Positions 22,696 through 25,506 of a stretch of 25,506 nucleotides of DNA are shown here, piece after piece. A model generated the notes under the pieces. The model did not search any database. It was not told the DNA's origin and saw only the letters and a list, made by a program, of their open reading frames with translations. The translations under genes and the position numbers were made by a program. How positions within the stretch are numbered: position 1 is the stretch's first letter; each line of letters opens with the position of its first letter. This DNA comes from RAM1 sp040376925 (lineage in GTDB: Bacteria; Pseudomonadota; Gammaproteobacteria; Burkholderiales; Burkholderiaceae_C), in contig JBEIPU010000041.1 in assembly GCA_040376925.1 (NCBI GenBank), positions 1-25,506 on the forward strand, in the 5' to 3' direction.

Positions 22696-23541
22696 ATGGC
22701 AAAACATCCCGATATCTCCCGTGAAACCCATGTGCTGGGCGACGCCACCGTGCAGGTCGTGGTGCGCGCCGAACATTGCGATGCACTGGCCGCGCGCCAC
22801 ATCGCCCACGTGGCCGTGGTGGACGCGGCCGCGCCCTATACGGTGGTGCGCACGCACCTGAGCGGCGCCTTCATGCAGGTGTGCCTGAGCGGTGAAGGCC
22901 AGACCCTGCTGGACGGCCGCTGGTACCCGCACAAACCCGGCAGCGTGAGCTTTGCCCCCGCCCATGTGCTGCACGCCTTTCATTGCGTGCCGGGCAAGCG
23001 ATGGCGGCTGGCCTGGGTGCGCTTCATGCCGCAGTCGGTGCATTCGGTGGACGGCGCCATGGCCCCCACCATGAGCCCGTTTGACGGCCAGGTGCTGGAG
23101 CACGCCATCCTGGGCCTGGCCGGCGAGATGCAGGGCGCGGCCGACCCCGGCACCTGCGTGGTGTGGGTGGACGTGATCGAGCGCTACGTGGCCCGCATCC
23201 TGGCGCCGCTGGAACGCGAGCCGCGCCTGGTGCAGGTCTGGAACGCCGTCAAGGCCGACCTGGCGCGCGACTGGTCGCTGGGCGACCTGGCCACGCTGGC
23301 CAACACCAGCGAAGAGCATTTGCGGCGCCTGTGCCAGAAGAGCCTGGGCCGAAGCCCCGGCAAGCAGCTGGCTGCGCTGCGCATCGCGCACGCCGCCCAC
23401 CTGCTGGCCACCACGCCAGCCAAGATCGAGGCCATTGCCCACAGCGTGGGCTACGCCAACCCGTTCGCGTTTTCCAACACATTCAAGCGCCTGACCGGTT
23501 TTCGGCCATCGGACTACCGGGCCAAGCCAAGGTCCTTTTGA
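22696..23541 (+). CDS. AraC-family transcriptional regulator
   Basis: 281 aa. An N-terminal cupin-like ligand-binding domain (about 1-160; LDGRWYPHKPGSVSFAPAH) and a C-terminal double helix-turn-helix (about 190-281; WSLGDLATLANTSEEHLRRL, then IEAIAHSVGYANPFAFSNTF and FKRLTGFRPSDYR). The start at ATG 22696 is the first that leaves room for livH; an upstream extension would run through the livH start. No strong ribosome site. It is the only + strand gene among the liv genes, divergent from livH and convergent with livF, so it probably controls the transporter in response to its ligand (inference). Confidence 0.9.
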   Translation: MAKHPDISRETHVLGDATVQVVVRAEHCDALAARHIAHVAVVDAAAPYTVVRTHLSGAFMQVCLSGEGQTLLDGRWYPHKPGSVSFAPAHVLHAFHCVPGKRWRLAWVRFMPQSVHSVDGAMAPTMSPFDGQVLEHAILGLAGEMQGAADPGTCVVWVDVIERYVARILAPLEREPRLVQVWNAVKADLARDWSLGDLATLANTSEEHLRRLCQKSLGRSPGKQLAALRIAHAAHLLATTPAKIEAIAHSVGYANPFAFSNTFKRLTGFRPSDYRAKPRSF

Positions 23542-23568
23542 GCGCGAAGCACGTCGGGGGTGTTTCAT

Positions 23569-24269
<701 letters not shown>

Positions 24270-24273
<4 letters not shown>

Positions 24274-25055
24274 GGCGCCGCCCCTGCCGCATGGTGCTTG
24301 CGCTGGCCCGCGTGGCCGTGGCCCAGGTAGGCCTCCACCACGCGCGGGTCGCGCGACACGGTGGCGTAATCACCCTCTGCCAGCACCTCGCCGCGCGCCA
24401 GCACGGTGATGCGGTCGCACAGGTCGGCCACCACCGAGAGGTTGTGCTCCACCATCAGCACGGTGCGGCCCTGCGCTGCGCGGCGGATCATCTGCGCCGC
24501 GCCGGCAATGTCTTCGGCGCCCATGCCGGCCATGGGTTCGTCCAGCAGGATCACGCGCGGCTCAAGCGCCAGCGTGGTGGCCAGCTCCAGCGCGCGCTTT
24601 CGGCCATAGGGCAGCTCGCCCGCCGGGTGGCCGGCCCATTGCGACAGGCCGGCTTCTTCCACCAGCGCCTGGGTGCGCGCATCGTGCACCTTCAGTACAC
24701 GGTCGCTGCGCCACCAGTCCATCGAGTGGCCGCGGCTGCGCTGCACGGCCAGGCGTACGTTCTCAAACACGCTGAGCTTGCCAAACACGGCCGATATCTG
24801 GAACGACCGCACCAGCCCCCTGCGCGCCACCGCATCGGCAGGCGTGCGGGTGATGTCCTGCCCGTCGTAGCGGATGGTGCCCTCAGTCGCGTCAATGAAG
24901 CGCGTGAGCAGGTTGAAGCAGGTGGTCTTGCCCGCACCGTTGGGGCCGATCAGCGCGTGGATGTGGCCCTGCTGCACCGACAGGCTCACGCCGCGGACGG
25001 CGTGAAACCCGTTGAAGGTGCGCGACAGCCCCTGCGTTTCAAGAATGGCAGTCAT
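24270..25055 (-). CDS. LIV-type ABC transporter ATP-binding protein (LivG family)
   Basis: 261 aa. Cytoplasmic ATPase. Walker A GPNGAGKT (residues 37-44), Q-loop VRSFQISAVF, a signature segment degenerate for this family (LPYGRKRALELA in place of LSGGQ), Walker B VILLDEPMAGM, and switch His in VEHN. A His/Gly-rich C-terminal tail (GHGHAGQRKHHAAG) is unusual for the family and might be a metal-binding or simply a low-complexity end. It lies 61 nt after the binding-protein stop. Confidence 0.94.
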
Positions 25056-25116
25056 GAAAATCCTGGTACATCACAGGCTGGGGCACACCCCCCCGGCCTT
25101 GCGGGGAAACAGCGTA

Positions 25117-25506
25117 TCAGCGCTTGACCAGGTAGCAGGTGCTTTGCGACAGCGGCATGAAGGCCTGCTCGGCAGGAATGGTCTTGATCAGCTTGAGGTA
25201 GTCCCAGGCGTATTTGGACTCTGACGGGCTCTTGACCTCCCACAGGTACATGTCGTGCATCATGCGGCCGTCCACGCGGATCTTGCCGTTCTTGGCAAAC
25301 ATGTCGTTGATGGGCATCTCGCGCATCTTGGCCGACCCGCGTCCGGGTCGTCCGTGCGTGCGGCCTGCACCGCCTTCAGGTAATGCAGGGTGGACGAATA
25401 GTCGCCCGCGTGCGCCATGTTGGGCATCTGGCCCACGCGCTGCATGTAGCGCCGGGCAAAGGCGCGCGACTCGTCGTTCATGTCCCAGTACCAGGCGTTG
25501 GTCAGC
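25117..25506 (-). pseudogene. LIV-type ABC transporter substrate-binding protein, 3' part, frameshifted
   Basis: Only the C-terminal part is in the window. One frame (from the window edge to about 25340) encodes WYWDMNDESRAFARRYM and AGDYSSTLHYLKAVQAA. The adjacent frame (from about 25340 to 25117) encodes the expected continuation, SAKMREMPINDMFAKNGKIR and ADQ-type family end ending in STCYLVKR. Joining DDPDAG to SAKMRE requires one extra base at the CCC run 25336-25338 (+ strand). So this is either a true 1-nt deletion that inactivates the transporter's own receptor or a sequencing error in a short homopolymer. It is the expected cognate receptor of LivFGHM. Confidence 0.75.

Noticed and set aside
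25091..25106. CCCCG/CGGGG hairpin between the binding-protein gene and livG.
   Set aside because: The stem is only 5 bp with no T-run. It may cause attenuation within the operon, but the evidence is too thin to annotate.

Overview
The window is about 25.5 kb of GC-rich DNA that looks like chromosome of a betaproteobacterium in the Comamonadaceae/Burkholderiales (Acidovorax, Hydrogenophaga, Polaromonas or Variovorax type). The basis is strong G/C third-position bias, many LIV-type ABC transporter parts with orphan binding proteins, acyl-CoA catabolic genes, and GC-rich three-hairpin intergenic repeats of the kind I associate with that family. I see no tRNA, rRNA, CRISPR array, phage gene or transposase.

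Region 1 (1-4600, + strand): an AMP-forming acyl-CoA ligase, a rho-independent terminator, two tandem paralogous periplasmic binding proteins of the branched-chain amino acid/amide type, and a second terminator. Region 2 (4595-13623, - strand): a tightly packed acyl-CoA catabolic operon. In transcription order it holds a TetR regulator, a PECR-like SDR, carboxyltransferase (beta) subunit, acyl-CoA dehydrogenase, biotin carboxylase/BCCP (alpha) subunit, an exported amidohydrolase, a second acyl-CoA dehydrogenase and a YigI-like thioesterase. Several genes overlap by 4 nt. A palindrome just upstream of tetR is the likely operator. The set resembles the Atu (citronellol/geranyl-CoA) and Liu (leucine) pathways but has no enoyl-CoA hydratase or lyase, so its substrate is open.

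Region 3 (13624-17037, - strand): a hicAB toxin-antitoxin pair, then an ECF42-type sigma factor with a long C-terminal extension, a VOC protein and two DGPF (YCII) proteins. A candidate ECF42 promoter (TGTCGA-N17-CGTC) precedes the inner DGPF gene and would make the module self-activating. Region 4 (17013-18288): a TPR-methyltransferase fusion and an 88-bp palindromic repeat element.

Region 5 (18289-25506): a LIV-type ABC transporter (livH, livM, livF, livG and a frameshifted, edge-truncated binding protein). It is interrupted by an AraC regulator on the opposite strand and continues into three genes: a PEP-hydrolase-like TIM barrel, an SRPBCC protein and a UPF0261/Tm-1-like protein. The first and last correspond to the two halves of the plant Tm-1 protein. 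This transporter-linked split-Tm-1 module is the best candidate for an undescribed system here.

Three kinds of palindromic repeat are scattered through the window. Two members lie in frame inside the two subunits of the same carboxylase, and one supplies the C-terminus and stop codon of a DGPF protein.
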